From Lepidostoma basale (Eukaryota; Arthropoda; Insecta; Trichoptera; Lepidostomatidae), in the NCBI GenBank assembly GCA_022606425.2, contig JAHDVF020000587.1, forward strand, positions 124,001 to 188,000: 64,000 bases of DNA, written 5' to 3'. Shown in pieces: positions 1 to 10,013 of the stretch. The notes under the pieces are model-generated. The model did no database searches. It was not told the origin of the DNA and was given only the letters and a program-made list of their open reading frames with translations. How positions within the stretch are numbered: the first letter of the stretch is position 1; each line of letters begins with the position of its first letter. A program made the position numbers and the translations under genes.

Positions 1-155
1 GGTTGAGAGAGTAAACTTAATATAAAATCAGAGAACAACCTATGTCACGATGTGAATGTAGAAGAGGCGCGAGAATTATGCCAGGATAGAACAGTGTGGC
101 GATCCATCTTCTCTGCCTACGCCTGCACGAAAACGGCGTGATGGTTAGTTAGTTA
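1..155 (+). mobile_element. A-LINE 3' end, cut by the window edge
   Basis: This is the 3' end of the commonest repeat in the window, an RTE-like non-LTR retrotransposon. The segment carries the remnants of the conserved C-terminal block (a cysteine, a tryptophan and the W-R-S-I-L-like ending seen in other copies), then GGCGTGATGG and a short (TTAG)n tail. The 5' part is missing or diverged. No open frame survives. Family assignment rests on matching the longer copies at 3565-4146 and 48236-48755. Confidence 0.8.
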
Positions 156-249
156 ATTAACAGTTCACATTTTCTTACGCTTTCATTCCTTTCTTTTACC
201 AGCATTTGAAATTCTGTCGTACATCGTTTTACCACACATGGTGTTTATC

Positions 250-975
250 TTGACGCAAATCTGTCTCTTAAATCTCAAATTAATGACACGGTCAGCGCTA
301 GTTTCTTCCACCTAAGACGATTAAAATCCGTCAAAAGGAGTATTCCCCATGAAACTTTCAAAACTCTTGTAAATTCCTTCGTTGTGTCACGACTTGACTA
401 TTGTAATGGAATTTATGCAAACATTCCAAAACAACAAATAAACAAACTTCAATCTGCGTTCAATGCAGCAGCAAGGCTCATTAAAGGCATTCCAAAAAAG
501 TCCCATATAACACAACATCTCAAAGAACTTCACTGGCTTAAAAGTCCAGAAAGAATCCAGTATAAACTCTGCTGGACAGTCTTCAAAGCGTTACATGGAA
601 TGGCACCAAGCTGAACTCTGTATAGCGGACAGCCTAAATACAAGGAAATCCACACTTCGCTCAGCCAACTCCTCGGCAATTCGGGGATCGAGCGTTCGCG
701 GTAGCCGGTCCATCAGCTTGGAACAATCTCCCTTCACACCTCAGATGCATAAATGATCCGACAGATTTCAGATCTAAACTGAAAACCCATCTTTTTCATA
801 TTTCATACCCAATTTAAACATTCATACTTTGTTCTACTATACTTTTTAACCGATCGCTTTTAAGCGGCCACATTTAGATTTTTTAGATTTAAAACACGTC
901 TTAATGCGCCCTTGAGGTGATTACATCACAAAAACGGCGCTATAAAAGTTAGCATATTCTTTTTATTTTTATTAT
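250..975 (+). mobile_element. B-LINE copy, L2/CR1-like C-terminus and 3' UTR
   Basis: A 5'-truncated non-LTR retrotransposon. A frame at 384-614 reads S-R-L-D-Y-C-N-G followed by AFNAAARLI, ELHWL, ERIQYKL and KALHGMAPS, the typical end of the reverse-transcriptase ORF in the L2/CR1 group. It then breaks: about 10 bases are lost near 611 and about 40 near 686 compared with the copy at 12006-12800. The 3' UTR holds the GCGCC...GGCGC double stem (906-940) and ends in T/A-rich sequence where other copies have (ATT)n. Non-functional relic. Confidence 0.85.
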
Positions 976-1545
976 ACGTCAAAGAATCTCCTTCTCTCAT
1001 CCTTCTTCTGCCAGTTCCACGCTTTTAAATTATTTTAAATAATTTTGTTTTCTTTCCTACGAATATATATACGAGTAAAGAATAAGGTGCTTTTAACCTG
1101 TATATATACAATACTACAAAGCTACAGTGAGTTCGCAGACATCACTCTTGACAAAGTAACTCGTCTCGGCCGCAGTCTGTTCCCTCGCAACTTAAGCGCT
1201 CGCTAACGCGATAAACATCCCCTTTCCGCCCCTAGCGAGGCTGCCTACCCCCGCGGGTGGCTCTGTGATGTATCCCGCCTCCCCCACCGGGTGTCGGAGC
1301 GGCTAATTAAGATTGTAATTACCTATAAACATAGACTCGGTTCTCCAAGGAAGGGACTATTTTAAAGTTAACAAGTTTCACCTCTAATTAATAAATTAGA
1401 CTTGTAGCAGAGCAATGTGCGTAATTTCCTACCGAAGACGTCATAGCTCCTAACGAATCATGCATCTCTTCTTAACCTTTATACTTTTAATTCGAATACA
1501 ACACTATTAATCAAATGATTTTACTGAAATCTTTTGATAGAAGTT
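976..1545. other. Intronic sequence with a GC-rich island
   Basis: No repeat or coding match recognised. The stretch 1130-1310 is clearly richer in G and C than its surroundings and does not recur in the window, so it looks like host intron rather than transposon. No exon signature found. Confidence 0.4.
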
Positions 1546-1615
1546 CACAGTCTGGTGACAATAAAATGGCGATAGATTGGCTACCTATCACATGTCACGA
1601 GAATCAATATAATAG
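1546..1615 (+). mobile_element. S1 SINE, middle fragment
   Basis: Matches the body of the tRNA-derived SINE at 10982-11230 (TCTGGTGACAATAAAATGGC, then the ATAGATT-GCTACCTATCACATG block). The tRNA-like head and the A/T tail are absent. Confidence 0.75.
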
Positions 1616-1680
1616 CAAAAAAAAATAAAAAATGTACACAGTAATTGGGTCGAAACGACAGTTGTGTACATAAAAAAAAA

Positions 1681-1835
1681 ACTAACTAACTAACTAACCA
1701 TCACGCCATTTCCCTTGAAGTAGTATCAATCGAAGAGCGTGCGTGTCACGATGAATGAATGTAGAAGATGCGCGAGTGTTGTCAGGATAGAACAGTGGCG
1801 AATCATGGTTAGATAGTTTTTTTAGTTAGTTACAT
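1681..1835. mobile_element. Two opposed A-LINE end fragments
   Basis: 1681-1720 is the A-LINE tail on the minus strand (AACTAACTAACCATCACGCC). 1735-1830 is an A-LINE 3' block on the plus strand, with internal deletions. They sit tail to tail with a few bases between, so this is either two insertions or an inverted rearrangement. Confidence 0.6.
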
Positions 1836-1849
1836 ACAACTTTTTTAAA

Positions 1850-2264
1850 AGTTTTATATTTTTTCAATCGCAATTTCTTATAAACGCAACTTTCTTGATT
1901 AATAATAAGTCAAGGGTTTTATTTTCTTAGTGTTTTCGCTTGGGGTGTATTTTATGTTTTTTTTTTTTGTGTCCGTGAAGGTTGTGACCACGCTAAATTG
2001 TCTCGTATGCAAACCTTTGTCATATGTACGAATAAAAGCACCCTCACGTAGATTGCTTTTTTACTGCTCTTTTTTTTTATTGTGGCCAGGAGGCAGTTAA
2101 ATCCTTTTTTTTAGTAAGAAAGTCCCCCGATGCGGTTACATGAATCGTTAAGCTCGTGTTCACCTCACGTAACAACCGTGTTACACCATTTGTGGAAACG
2201 TCACATTAGCATGGAACTGGTAAAAGAAGGATGAGAGTTGAATAAATGCAGAAAAAATTAAATC
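1850..2264. other. AT-rich sequence, nothing recognised
   Basis: Homopolymer T runs and AT-rich sequence without a credible frame. A piece at 2210-2245 (ATGGAACTGGTAAAAGAAGG) resembles the A-LINE coding region, too short to call. Confidence 0.3.
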
Positions 2265-2870
2265 TGTTTATTGTTTCTTGAACAATGATGTCAAACTCCA
2301 TATTAAATAATTAATACGAATGAAAACGTCAGTTTTCTAGAAGTTTTATTATATTTTATGGGAATGATATGTTTCCCCGTTCTAAAGCATTGTGAAATGT
2401 TTTTTTCCCTTCTAAGGCATTATCAAACGTTTGATAATTGATTGTACCTATATACAACACTTATATTCAAAAATAAAATTACATAGACATGTTTCGGACA
2501 AACAGTCCTTCTTCAGTAAAGATACATTTTTTAAAAATATTATAAAATTGTTGACATGATCTGACAGATGTTATAAAGATTTATTTTGGAACGTTTATGC
2601 TTTTGTTATAACAAATATAATTCAATTAAAAATAACAATTTAAAGTTTATTTTGGGGTTCAGGTAATTACTTACAACAAAGGAAATTAATCGAAAATTTG
2701 ACTTGACGTTAAATTTATTTTATTATTTATAATATTTTCTTTATTTTTAGTTGCTTTTTTAATTTCTAAATTTTCGAGATTGCTCAAAGTTATATTTCTA
2801 TTATTAACATGCAAAATTTCAACAACAATAACAACACAAAGTATGGCGTATATAGAAGAAATGAAATTAA
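2265..2870 (-). mobile_element. Hammerhead-bearing repeats, Penelope-like type
   Basis: Two related repeat pieces. 2265-2420 has the flank seen in many places (aacaatgatgt, actccatattaaataatt, acgaatgaaaacg) and a decayed GACATGTTTCGCCC block. 2440-2860 has the GACATGTTTCGGAC block followed by sequence that recurs, folded back, at 62751-63110, including ACACAAAGTATGGCGTATAT. The sequence pattern (CUGANGA...GAAACAUGUC on the minus strand) is that of Penelope-like terminal repeats. No Penelope reverse transcriptase is visible, so the class is inferred. Confidence 0.5.
2486..2516 (-). ncRNA. Hammerhead-ribozyme-like motif
   Basis: Read on the minus strand: core CUGAAGA (fits CUGANGA), one extra A, stem II GGAC/GUCC with loop UGUUU, then GAAAC-AU-GUC, which gives a two-base-pair stem III and C at the cleavage position. 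All catalytic core positions match the hammerhead consensus. The extra base before stem II departs from the canonical fold, so activity is uncertain. Confidence 0.6.
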
Positions 2871-3564
2871 ATAATAGAGTGTTAAATTATGATAGTTATT
2901 CATATATGATCTGCAGATGTAGTTTCTGGGAGTTTTTTTTTGGACTGAAAATGTATCAAGCCGCACAATTGGGATAAAAAAAAATGTGAAGAAATCATGC
3001 CGTTAACGAGTTCTCTGCAATAAACGTGTTATTAAATTGTATTTATGTTTTACAAACTTCAACAACAAGTAAGATTCGGAAAATGTATCACTAAGGATTT
3101 TCACTGTGATGTCGCGGTCACCAAGCTACGGAGAAAATCCTATATTTCAACCCTCGAGGCTTTTCCCCCGCCCCTGGCGAAGATAAGGGTGTATCGCGCA
3201 CAAGTCGCCCCGAGATACAACCCTTGTGATCCGCTATAAGAAGGGTGAGGACCAAGGGTGGAAGGTGAATGCGCCATTCGGAAATATTTAAGTTTTGATC
3301 GCCGAGGTGCAAAACCTAACTAATTTGGGGTTTGTTTGTTTTGTGTTGTGAATTTTTTTTCTTGGTTTACTGGGATGATGAATGGTTTTTTAATTATTGC
3401 ACCACAAACTGACATATTGTTAGTGAATACGCTGTTATTTTTTTTTCCTTTCATTAGGCTGCAGCCACACCGATGAATTTCGGTTGTTAATCGCTCGCTG
3501 TCTGTTCGAAAATGACAAAGACTGATTTTACAGCGTTTTCAAATTATTTAGATAGTGACGTCGA
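2871..3564. other. Intron sequence, no gene seen
   Basis: Short frames at 3045-3239 (+) and 3118-3312 (-) overlap each other and have no recognisable domain. 3160-3300 is moderately GC-rich and unique in the window. No repeat family recognised. Confidence 0.3.
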
Positions 3565-4146
3565 AATAAGGATTGACGCGGGTAACAAAGTGAATGGAGC
3601 TTTAAAAAAAGTTATTGGTAACAAGAATTTATCAATGAATGCGAAAACGGCCGTTCACAATTGAGTTCTAATCCCATCCCTAATGTATGGAAGCGAAGCA
3701 TGGAACTGGCAGAAGAAGGATGAAATAAATGCGGTAGATATGAGGTCCCTAAGACGTATGTGTGGTAGAACGATATACGACAGAATCTCAAATGCTGATA
3801 TAAGAAAGGAATGTAGAGCGGAAGAAGGTTTTATAAACAAAATTATGAAAAGATCGCTGCGATGGTTCGGACATATGGAACGCATGGATGGAGAAAGAAT
3901 GATTAAGAAAGTATACGTTAATGATGTAAATGGGGTACGAAGTCGAGGCAGACCGAGGAAAGCATGGCACGACCAAATTAATCAAATTTTAAAGGTTGGT
4001 CATGTTAGAAGTCGGAGGAATCGACGTGCGTGTATGACTCGTTGTATGCATGTGGAGGAAGCTAGAGAAGTTTGCCAGGATAGAGTAGTGTGGCGGTCCA
4101 TTCTCTCTGCCTACACCTGCGGAGAAACGGCGTAATGGTTAGTTTG
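3565..4146 (+). pseudogene. A-LINE reverse transcriptase C-terminus (relic)
   Basis: The best single open copy of the A-LINE end. The frame 3683-4135 (150 residues) runs from MYGSEAWNWQKKDE through MRSLRRMCGRT, WFGHMERMD, RGRPRKAWHDQINQILK, HVRSRRNRRACMTRC and VWRSILSAY to a stop close to the 3' tail. These blocks form the C-terminal region after the reverse-transcriptase domain in RTE-like elements. Upstream (3565-3682) homology continues in the same element but a TGA at 3662 breaks the frame. The tail is only GGTTAG. 5'-truncated, so it cannot mobilise itself. Confidence 0.85.
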
Positions 4147-4470
4147 TTTATAAAACAATAATTTAAATTGTCGTAAATATAATTTCATTGCTGGATAATT
4201 TTACCATCCGTCAATGGGTAGGTGGTACCCAATAACTATTTCTAATAGAAAATTTTAATACGGGTTCACGGTACTACGTAGTGGGTAGCCACCTAGATAC
4301 GAGTACCTACCCATTTGAGTAATTCGACAGGGCGAATGTCACGAAGGGTCACACTCCGGGTGCCAGTCGCCTAAGGGCTAACCGTTTGTGTTAATTTGGC
4401 TAATTTGATTTTAGAATTCATTACTTGAATTGGTACGATCGATGGTTTCTGTTATTAATTATGCATTCTT
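4147..4470. other. Unassigned intronic stretch
   Basis: Contains short internal inverted or repeated motifs around GGTAGGTGGTACCC and GGGTAGCCACC. No family or gene recognised. Confidence 0.3.
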
Positions 4471-4750
4471 ATACACACTGGAGACATGGAAAGAATGAAC
4501 GAAGACAGAATGGTAAAGAAGGTATATGTAAACGGCGTGAACGGAGCTAGAAATAGAGGAAGGCCGAGGAAAACGTGGCATGATCAAATCAATCAAATAT
4601 TGAATGTCGGTCACGTGAGGAGTCGGAGAAATCGACGTGCGTGCATGACAAAATGTATGAATGTAGAGGAATCGGGAGAAATATGTCAGGACAGAACAGT
4701 GTGGCGTTCTATTCTTTGAGACGGCGTGATGGTTAGTTAGTTAGTTAGTT
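4471..4750 (+). mobile_element. A-LINE 3' end with long (TTAG)n tail
   Basis: The frame 4486-4719 has MERMNEDRMVKKVYVNG, GRPRKTWHDQINQ and RSRRNRRACMTKC, then the tail GATGGTTAGTTAGTTAGTT. The hairpin part of the usual 3' UTR is deleted. A C1-LINE is inserted in the tail at 4751, and the tail repeat resumes after it at 5321. Confidence 0.85.
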
Positions 4751-5320
4751 CTTCTTCTTCAAGTGCCCTGTCGGGTCCCCCCAACGTTGGCGATCACCTC
4801 GACGAACCTGTCCCTGTCCTGCGCCGCTCGGAACAGCTCCTCCACCCTTCGGATGCCGGTCCACTCCCTCACGTTTCGCAGCCTGGACATTTGTCACCTT
4901 CCGGGCCCTCGGCATCCCTAAATTTTCCCCTCCAATATTAGTTAGGTGGTACTTTTCGCCACGCAGTATATGACCCAGATGTGAGATCTTTCGAACTTTG
5001 ATAGTTGATAACAATTCCCTATCAACTCTAGCTCGCCTGAAGACTTCGGTATTGGTAACCATGTCTGTCCAGGGAACTCTGAGCATTCGGCGATGGATCC
5101 ACATTTCAAATGCTTCCAGTCTGTTCATTGAGTTAACTTTCAGGGTCCAAGTTTCACACCCGTACAATAAAACAGACCACACATAGCATTTGATCATTCT
5201 CTGGCGGAGTTTCAAATTTACGTTATCATTGCAGAAGAGTGATTTCATTTTATTAAACGTAGCTCTTGCTGCCTCAATTCTGCATTTTATCTCTACATCT
5301 GGATCAAGAGATTGCGTCGA
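4751..5320 (-). pseudogene. C1-LINE, RTE-like C-terminus, inserted in a TTAG tail
   Basis: Minus-strand non-LTR relic ending in GAAGAAGAAG. The frame 4745-5248 starts MKSLFCNDNVNLKLRQRM and shows LLYGCETWTLK, LEAFEMWIHRRMLRVPW, VTNTEVFRR and ISHLGHILRGEKYHL, the usual C-terminal block of insect endonuclease/reverse-transcriptase elements of RTE type. After about residue 110 the frame shifts relative to the copy at 18611-18996. Both flanks are TTAGTTAGTT, so the element landed in the A-LINE tail and post-dates it. 5'-truncated and dead. Confidence 0.8.
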
Positions 5321-5939
5321 GTTAGTTAGTTAGTAATCATTAAACCTTAAAAGTATCAAAAATTACGATTTAAAATTTCTTTCGAAAATAGATAATTGTT
5401 TGTAAAAATTTATTGTGATAAACACACATGTAAATCAGGTAAGTTGGTACACTATTACTTTCCTATAATATTAAATATACCTTATCTCTATGGTATATGT
5501 GAACACGTTTGCTTGGGAAATTCTTTGTAAAATCTTTACAGAGATTTGGTAGCTCTCTACTCGAGTGGGTACTTATCTACAGGGAGTAGGTAAATTATTT
5601 CAACAGTAATCCGAGAGAGAGTCGGGTATCTAATCTCGTACCCACTTACACGATAAGTTCGCGTATACAGGATGCTCAGTACTTGACGTGGAGTGTTAAA
5701 AAAGAGTTGTGGAAAAGGTACCCATTGTAATGTAATAGATACGTACTTTATAAGTATTTAGTTTTGTTTTTATCGTGAAATGCCTCAGCTGTGATATGTT
5801 CTTATTTTTTTATTTATTTTAATACATTTACACCATTATTTTATGAATTAAAATTTGATCATTTGATTTCACTGAAATTTTTAAATAAAAATTAAATAAA
5901 ACGATGTTTTTTTAACTACTTCCATTTTTGTATTTATTT
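5321..5939. other. Intronic sequence after the A-LINE tail
   Basis: Begins with the last TTAG units of the interrupted tail, then unique AT-rich sequence with several short GGTACCCA-like motifs. The final 5880-5939 (AAATAAAACGATGTTTTTTT and the following Ttccatttttg block) is the flank of the hammerhead-like repeat that also occurs at 59320-59370. Confidence 0.35.
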
Positions 5940-5982
5940 CGACAGCGACCAGTTTCGCCAGGCTCCCTGGCATGGACAGACT
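5940..5982 (-). ncRNA. Hammerhead-like motif, decayed copy of the 58.7-kb type
   Basis: Minus strand: CUGUCCA in place of CUGUCGA, U, stem II GCCAG/CUGGC interrupted by GGAGC, then GAAAC-UG-GUC and GCUGUCG. Same family as 58677-58723 and 59371-59415, with core mutations. Confidence 0.5.
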
Positions 5983-6189
5983 CATGTTTCTCTCGTTTCC
6001 TCGACATTCATACGTCGATTCATGTATTTCATGTCGATATCTTACGTGGCCGACATTCAATATTTGATTAATTTGATCGTGCCACGTTTTTCTCGATCTT
6101 TCTCGTACATCGTTTAAAATAGGATGAAAAATAAATAAACAAAAGACAACCTATTAACATTTACTAGTGTATATAAACTGCATGAGTAA

Positions 6190-6309
6190 AAATTTCGTCA
6201 CATTTGATAATGCCTAAGAAGGGCGAAACATGTCATTCCCATAAAATACAATAAAACTTCTAGAAAATTGACGTTTTAATTCGTATTAATTATTTAATAT
6301 GGAGCTTTA
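6190..6309 (+). mobile_element. Hammerhead-bearing repeat, TTGATAA type
   Basis: Core at 6204-6234: UUGAUAA, U, stem II GCCUAAGAAGGGC (weak), GAAAC-AU-GUC. The following sequence (ATTCCCATAAAATA, AACTTCTAGAAAATTGACG, TAATATGGAG) recurs in opposite or same orientation at about 2.3, 23.8, 35.8, 36.5, 36.9, 37.7, 47.8, 56.5 and 58.4 kb, defining one repeat family of Penelope-like appearance. Confidence 0.55.
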
Positions 6310-6600
6310 CATTAAGATGGTTTGGACATATGGAAAGAATGAATATAGAAAGAATGGTAAAAAAATTATATGTTAATTATGTAAATGGAACCAGAAATAG
6401 AGGAAGACCGAGGAAAACGTGGCACGATCAAATAAATCAAATATTGAATGTCAGCCATGTGAGGAGTCGGAGAAATCGACGCGCGTGCATGACACGATAT
6501 ATGAATGTTGAAGCGAGAGAAATATGTCAGGAAAGAAAAGTGTGGCAGTCCATTCTTTCTGCTTACCCCTTTAGAAAACGGCGTGATGGTTAGTTAGTTA
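6310..6600 (+). mobile_element. A-LINE 3' end
   Basis: The frame 6330-6593 is open from MERMNIERMVKKLYVN to the tail: GRPRKTWHDQINQILN, RSRRNRRACMTR, VWQSILSAYPF. It joins the hammerhead repeat directly upstream, which suggests 5' truncation at insertion. Tail GATGGTTAGTTAGTTAG. Confidence 0.85.
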
Positions 6601-6639
6601 GACAACCTGTAATTATCGTATGAATTAATAATAATAATA

Positions 6640-7042
6640 ATATGCTATCTTTTAAAGCGCCGTTTTTGTGATGTAATCACCTCAAGGGCGCATCAAGACG
6701 TGTTTTAAATCTAAATATCTAAAAATCTAAATGTGAACGCTTAAAAAGCGATCGGTTAAAAAGTATAGTAGAAAAAAGTATAAATGTTTAAATTGGGTAT
6801 GAAATATGAAAACGACGGCTTTTCAGTTTAGATCTGAAATCTGTCGGATCATTTATGCATCTGAGGTGTGAAGGGAGATTGTTCCAAGCTGATGGACCAG
6901 CTACCGCGAACGCTCGATCCCCGAAATTTGTACTGGGGCAACGCTTCGGCTCAACTAATCTTCCTATTGCCGAGGAGTTCGCCGAGTGAAGTGTGGATTT
7001 CCTTGTTTAGGCTGTCCGTTATACAGAGTTCAGATATATAAC
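6640..7042 (-). mobile_element. B-LINE 3' end, reverse orientation
   Basis: Reads outward on the minus strand from CTGAACTCTGTATAACGGAC to the double-stem hairpin (6657-6691) and an (ATT)n tail at 6630-6645. The coding part is broken by frameshifts; one more open copy is at 19580-19850. 5' end truncated at about 7042. Confidence 0.8.
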
Positions 7043-7599
7043 TTTACTCGTATTTATGTAAGATATAAGGGAATTACATTGTATTTGATTTTCATTTGAT
7101 TACAATTAATAGCGTTCTAACAATACCTCTCGAGATAATTGCTTCTTATTACGTTTTGAAATTTAATACTTCGACTTAAGTACCGATCTCCCGTGTAGAG
7201 ATCTACCCGTTTCTCAGTCATTAAAAGCTCGCAACTTACATACAACTAGCCCCTAAATTCGCCGAATTAATGAGTGTTGCCCTCCGCATTAGAAGATCCG
7301 GCGCAATATCTTATAACACGCCACCCCCCGCCCGCCCGTGGAACTAATTACTGTTTGTTCTCCAAGTACTTACCTTAGCCCCGTGCCTTGTTTTCCTATT
7401 TCTAAAAGAAAATCTCGCCTAGATGAACGTAAGCACTTTTAAAGCACCGCTGAGAGTGGAAATAGAGAAATTTAGATGTTCTCGTTCCAGACAACGTAGT
7501 CTGGAAGACTATTGGACGTACATCAGGACCTTTATACTAAAACTAGATCATCATCATCATCAACAGTCAGTTCCTTCATCTAAGGCAATTCAGCATTTA
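7043..7599. other. Intron with GC-rich part
   Basis: Unique sequence. 7230-7350 is GC-rich, with CCACCCCCCGCCCGCCCG. 7540-7600 contains a (CAT)n run and a scrap resembling the B-LINE variant at 60601-61025 (CAGTCAGTTCCTTCATCTAA). Confidence 0.35.
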
Positions 7600-8024
7600 T
7601 TGTATCTCAAAAGTGAATGCGGTGCGAATGATGGTTTCTTGACCAAAATAATGAAAGGATCATTAAGTATTGGAATTAATTCCGTCAACAACAAAATAAA
7701 TAAATAAATAAATAAATAAATAAATTAAGATGGTTTTTACATATGGAAAAAATGAATGAAGAAAGAATGGTAAAAAAATTATATGTTAATGATGTAAATG
7801 GAACCAGAAATAGAGGAAGACCGAGGAAAACGTAGCACGATCAAATAAATCAAATATTGAATGTCGGCCATGTGAGGAGTCAGAGAAATCGACGCGCGTG
7901 CATGACACGATGTATGAATGTTGAGGAAGCGAGAGAAATATGTCAGGAAAGAAAAGTGTGGCAGTCCATTATTTCTGCCTACCCCTTCGGGAAGACGGCG
8001 TGATGGTTAGTTAGTTAGTTAGTT
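7600..8024 (+). mobile_element. A-LINE copy with a small (AAAT)n-tailed insertion
   Basis: A-LINE sequence from GAATGCGGTGCGAATGATGG to the tail at 8005-8024. It is interrupted at about 7665-7727 by about 60 bases ending in (AAAT)n. The host sequence reads ATTAAG on both sides, a probable 6-bp target-site duplication. A stop (CGTAGCACG instead of CGTGGCACG) also breaks the downstream frame. Confidence 0.7.
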
Positions 8025-8030
8025 CAATAG

Positions 8031-8535
8031 AGACGAAGATGTAAAATGGAAACAGAATATGGTGGTCGTGGCGTTTACAGGACTTATGACCTGTCATTGG
8101 TTGGGTTAAGCGCACGCTTTATGTAATACAACATTCGCCATTCCGTACTTCTTACGACCACCACGTCTGACAAATTTATTGGAAGTTATATATATGCTAA
8201 AATGTTGGGATACACTTCACATTTTTTAGTTCAATCTACACTAGCGCCATCTACTAAGATTCGATGTAAGCATTAAGCAGAAGATCTTTATTAACGCAAT
8301 GTAAGGCTACCGCCATTAACATACATTGCTAGATAACGCCTGGAGATGTCATTCCAATTTTTATGCTTTTTTTTTTAAACTTGGACCAGTTTTTTTACAT
8401 TTTGAATGTATACAAATACTTGTAGACGTATGCTGGATTTTACCCATTGCGGGTTATCATTCATATCAAATGATAACCCGCAATGGGTAAAATCCAGTAT
8501 TCGTCTACAAGTGTTTGTATACATTCAAAAGAAAT
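8031..8535 (+). repeat. P repeat copy with a near-perfect 59-bp hairpin
   Basis: Starts CAATAGAGACGAAG and follows the P consensus (GGTTTACAGG-like block, TGACCTGTCATTGGTTGGG, ACATTCGCCATTCCG, then the GCGCCATCT and AGGCTACCGCC blocks found in the 575-bp units at 42-43 kb). The end is an inverted repeat: arms 8401-8459 and 8471-8529, about 3 mismatches, 11-base loop. Arm half-copies occur at 15112 and 23520. Confidence 0.7.
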
Positions 8536-8667
8536 ATTCCCGTTGACAGTTTTAAAACATAAATCAATTCCTTCGTCGTATCACGACTAGATTATGGACA
8601 TGGTATGGCACCAGCTTATATATCTGAACTCTGCATCAACGAGAACCTGAATGCCAGACGAGGGGGG
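8536..8667 (+). mobile_element. B-LINE variant with internal deletion
   Basis: Matches 60710-61020: TTCCCGTTGACA, CGACTAGAT, then a jump to GGCACCAGCTTATATATCTG and ACGAGAACCTGAATGCCAGA. About 190 bases of the coding region are missing between. Confidence 0.7.
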
Positions 8668-8945
8668 GGGGAGGAGGCAGAAATAATGGACCGTCACACT
8701 GTTCTGTCCTGACATATTTCTCTCGCTTCCTCTACATTATACATCTTGTCTTGTACGCACGTCGATTTCTCCGACTCTTCTTGTTCAAAACACTTTCATT
8801 TGCACCGAATTCACTTCTTATATTTGCATTTGACACTATTATATACGGATTTAAACACATTCGTCTCAGAAATCTCATTTCTACTGCATTTATATATTTT
8901 AGTCCTTTTTTTGCCAGTTGCATGCTTCACTTCCATACATAAGGG
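8668..8945 (-). mobile_element. A-LINE, reverse orientation, truncated tail
   Basis: Minus strand carries MRSLRRMC-like, SRRNRRA and CQDRTVW-like blocks (frame 8732-8923) with a large deletion of the middle. The tail region is replaced by a G-run at 8662-8671 where the B-LINE fragment abuts, so the junction is a rearrangement or truncation. Confidence 0.65.
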
Positions 8946-9415
8946 TCATAACACTCAAACACACACACAAAGAAAATCGTCAAAATCGATCCAGCCGTTA
9001 AGGAGAAGTTCAACTACATTACAGAAGAATTATATATCTACATAAAGATCATTATTGCTTTGGTACGTAAGTACTCATATTTAATTTGGCATGTACGTGG
9101 GTAGGTACCTATTAGATTGCATTACGAAATAATTCAGTAATGATTTGGCAAACTAGCAAAAAACAGAGTACGAAGAGAACTTACTTCTAAGTATTTCACA
9201 CGAGATTAAGAGTAATTGAGCACTTTTTTAGAAAGCGGTCGATCAAATCTGTATTTAAAGAATGTGTTTTTTTTTTGCTTGAGGTTGCTAATTAAGATAA
9301 TAACCATTCACGGATCACGAACGTGATCCGGCGCGAATTATCTAACAGACGAGTAGAACACGGGATGCGTTATTGGAGTTTGTTCTTCTGAGATGTAATT
9401 GCATGATGAATCATC
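8946..9415. other. Unassigned intronic sequence
   Basis: Nothing recognised apart from a CA-rich stretch at 8956-8972. Frames here are antisense shadows of the A-LINE. Confidence 0.3.
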
Positions 9416-9580
9416 ATAACTAACTAACCATCACGCCGTTTCCACGGAGCGATAAGCAGAGAGGATGGACCGCTACATTGTTCTATCCTGACATAACTCT
9501 CGCGCTCTTCGCATTCAAACACTTCTTTGCATCCTGCTGTGCATTTTTTCTTTTTTATTCTTTCTCTAACATATTTATGT

Positions 9581-9833
9581 TATCCGATTACTCGAATAGT
9601 TCGACTTCTCTTGATGAGGTTTCTGTGGTTCCCTCATCACTTGGCGAATGCGGAGAAACTCCAAACAGGCCACAGCCGACTTCCCTTCCAATCCTGTAGA
9701 AATTCCATAAAAAAGAATGACGCCTGAAAGAAAATAACAAAATAAATAAAAATCCACTTGAATATATATAAGCCTTGTACATAATGAGCAAGGCAAAAAA
9801 TAGTGAAACTCCCATCTAAAAAAAAAAAAAAAA
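9581..9833 (+). pseudogene. 5'-truncated processed retrocopy of an unidentified mRNA
   Basis: The segment ends in a run of about 18 A and is bracketed by AACATATTTATGT (9568-9580 and 9834-9846), a 13-bp target-site duplication. The first part is open to a TAG at 9697-9699 and encodes a serine-rich C-terminus beginning SDYSNSSTSLDEVSVVPSS and finishing QPTSLPIL. It is followed by an AT-rich 3'UTR-like region with AATAAA-type motifs about 85 bases before the poly(A). These are the marks of LINE-mediated copying of a polyadenylated RNA. The parent gene is not recognised. An alternative is a poly(A)-tailed SINE, but no tRNA-like boxes are visible. Confidence 0.65.
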
Positions 9834-9905
9834 AACATATTTATGTACAATATCAATTATGTATTTTCTTTTGCTGTTGTATTGCTATGTGTGTACGGCG
9901 GGAAA

Positions 9906-10013
9906 TCTAGTGAGAATAGCGTAGCTTAAATGTGGTCTGGGTCCCCCTTGGTTGCAAATGTACATATTTTTTTTTTTAACGTAAGTCCCGCATGGACGAG
10001 TAACGGGCCTAGG
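9906..10013 (+). repeat. F repeat, copy 1 (partial)
   Basis: Shares GCTTAAATGTGGTCTGG, CCCCCTTG, AAGTCCCGCATGGAC and GGGCCTAGG with the copies at 31655-31790, 38545-38672 and 38893-39075. Class unknown. Confidence 0.5.

Noticed and set aside
4731..4750. (TTAG)n runs as telomeric repeat
   Set aside because: Insect telomeres are (TTAGG)n. Here the unit is 4 bases, only 2-5 units, always at the end of the A-LINE or E-SINE.
7681..7725. (AAAT)n microsatellite as an independent locus
   Set aside because: It is the tail of a small insertion inside an A-LINE, bounded by ATTAAG on both sides.
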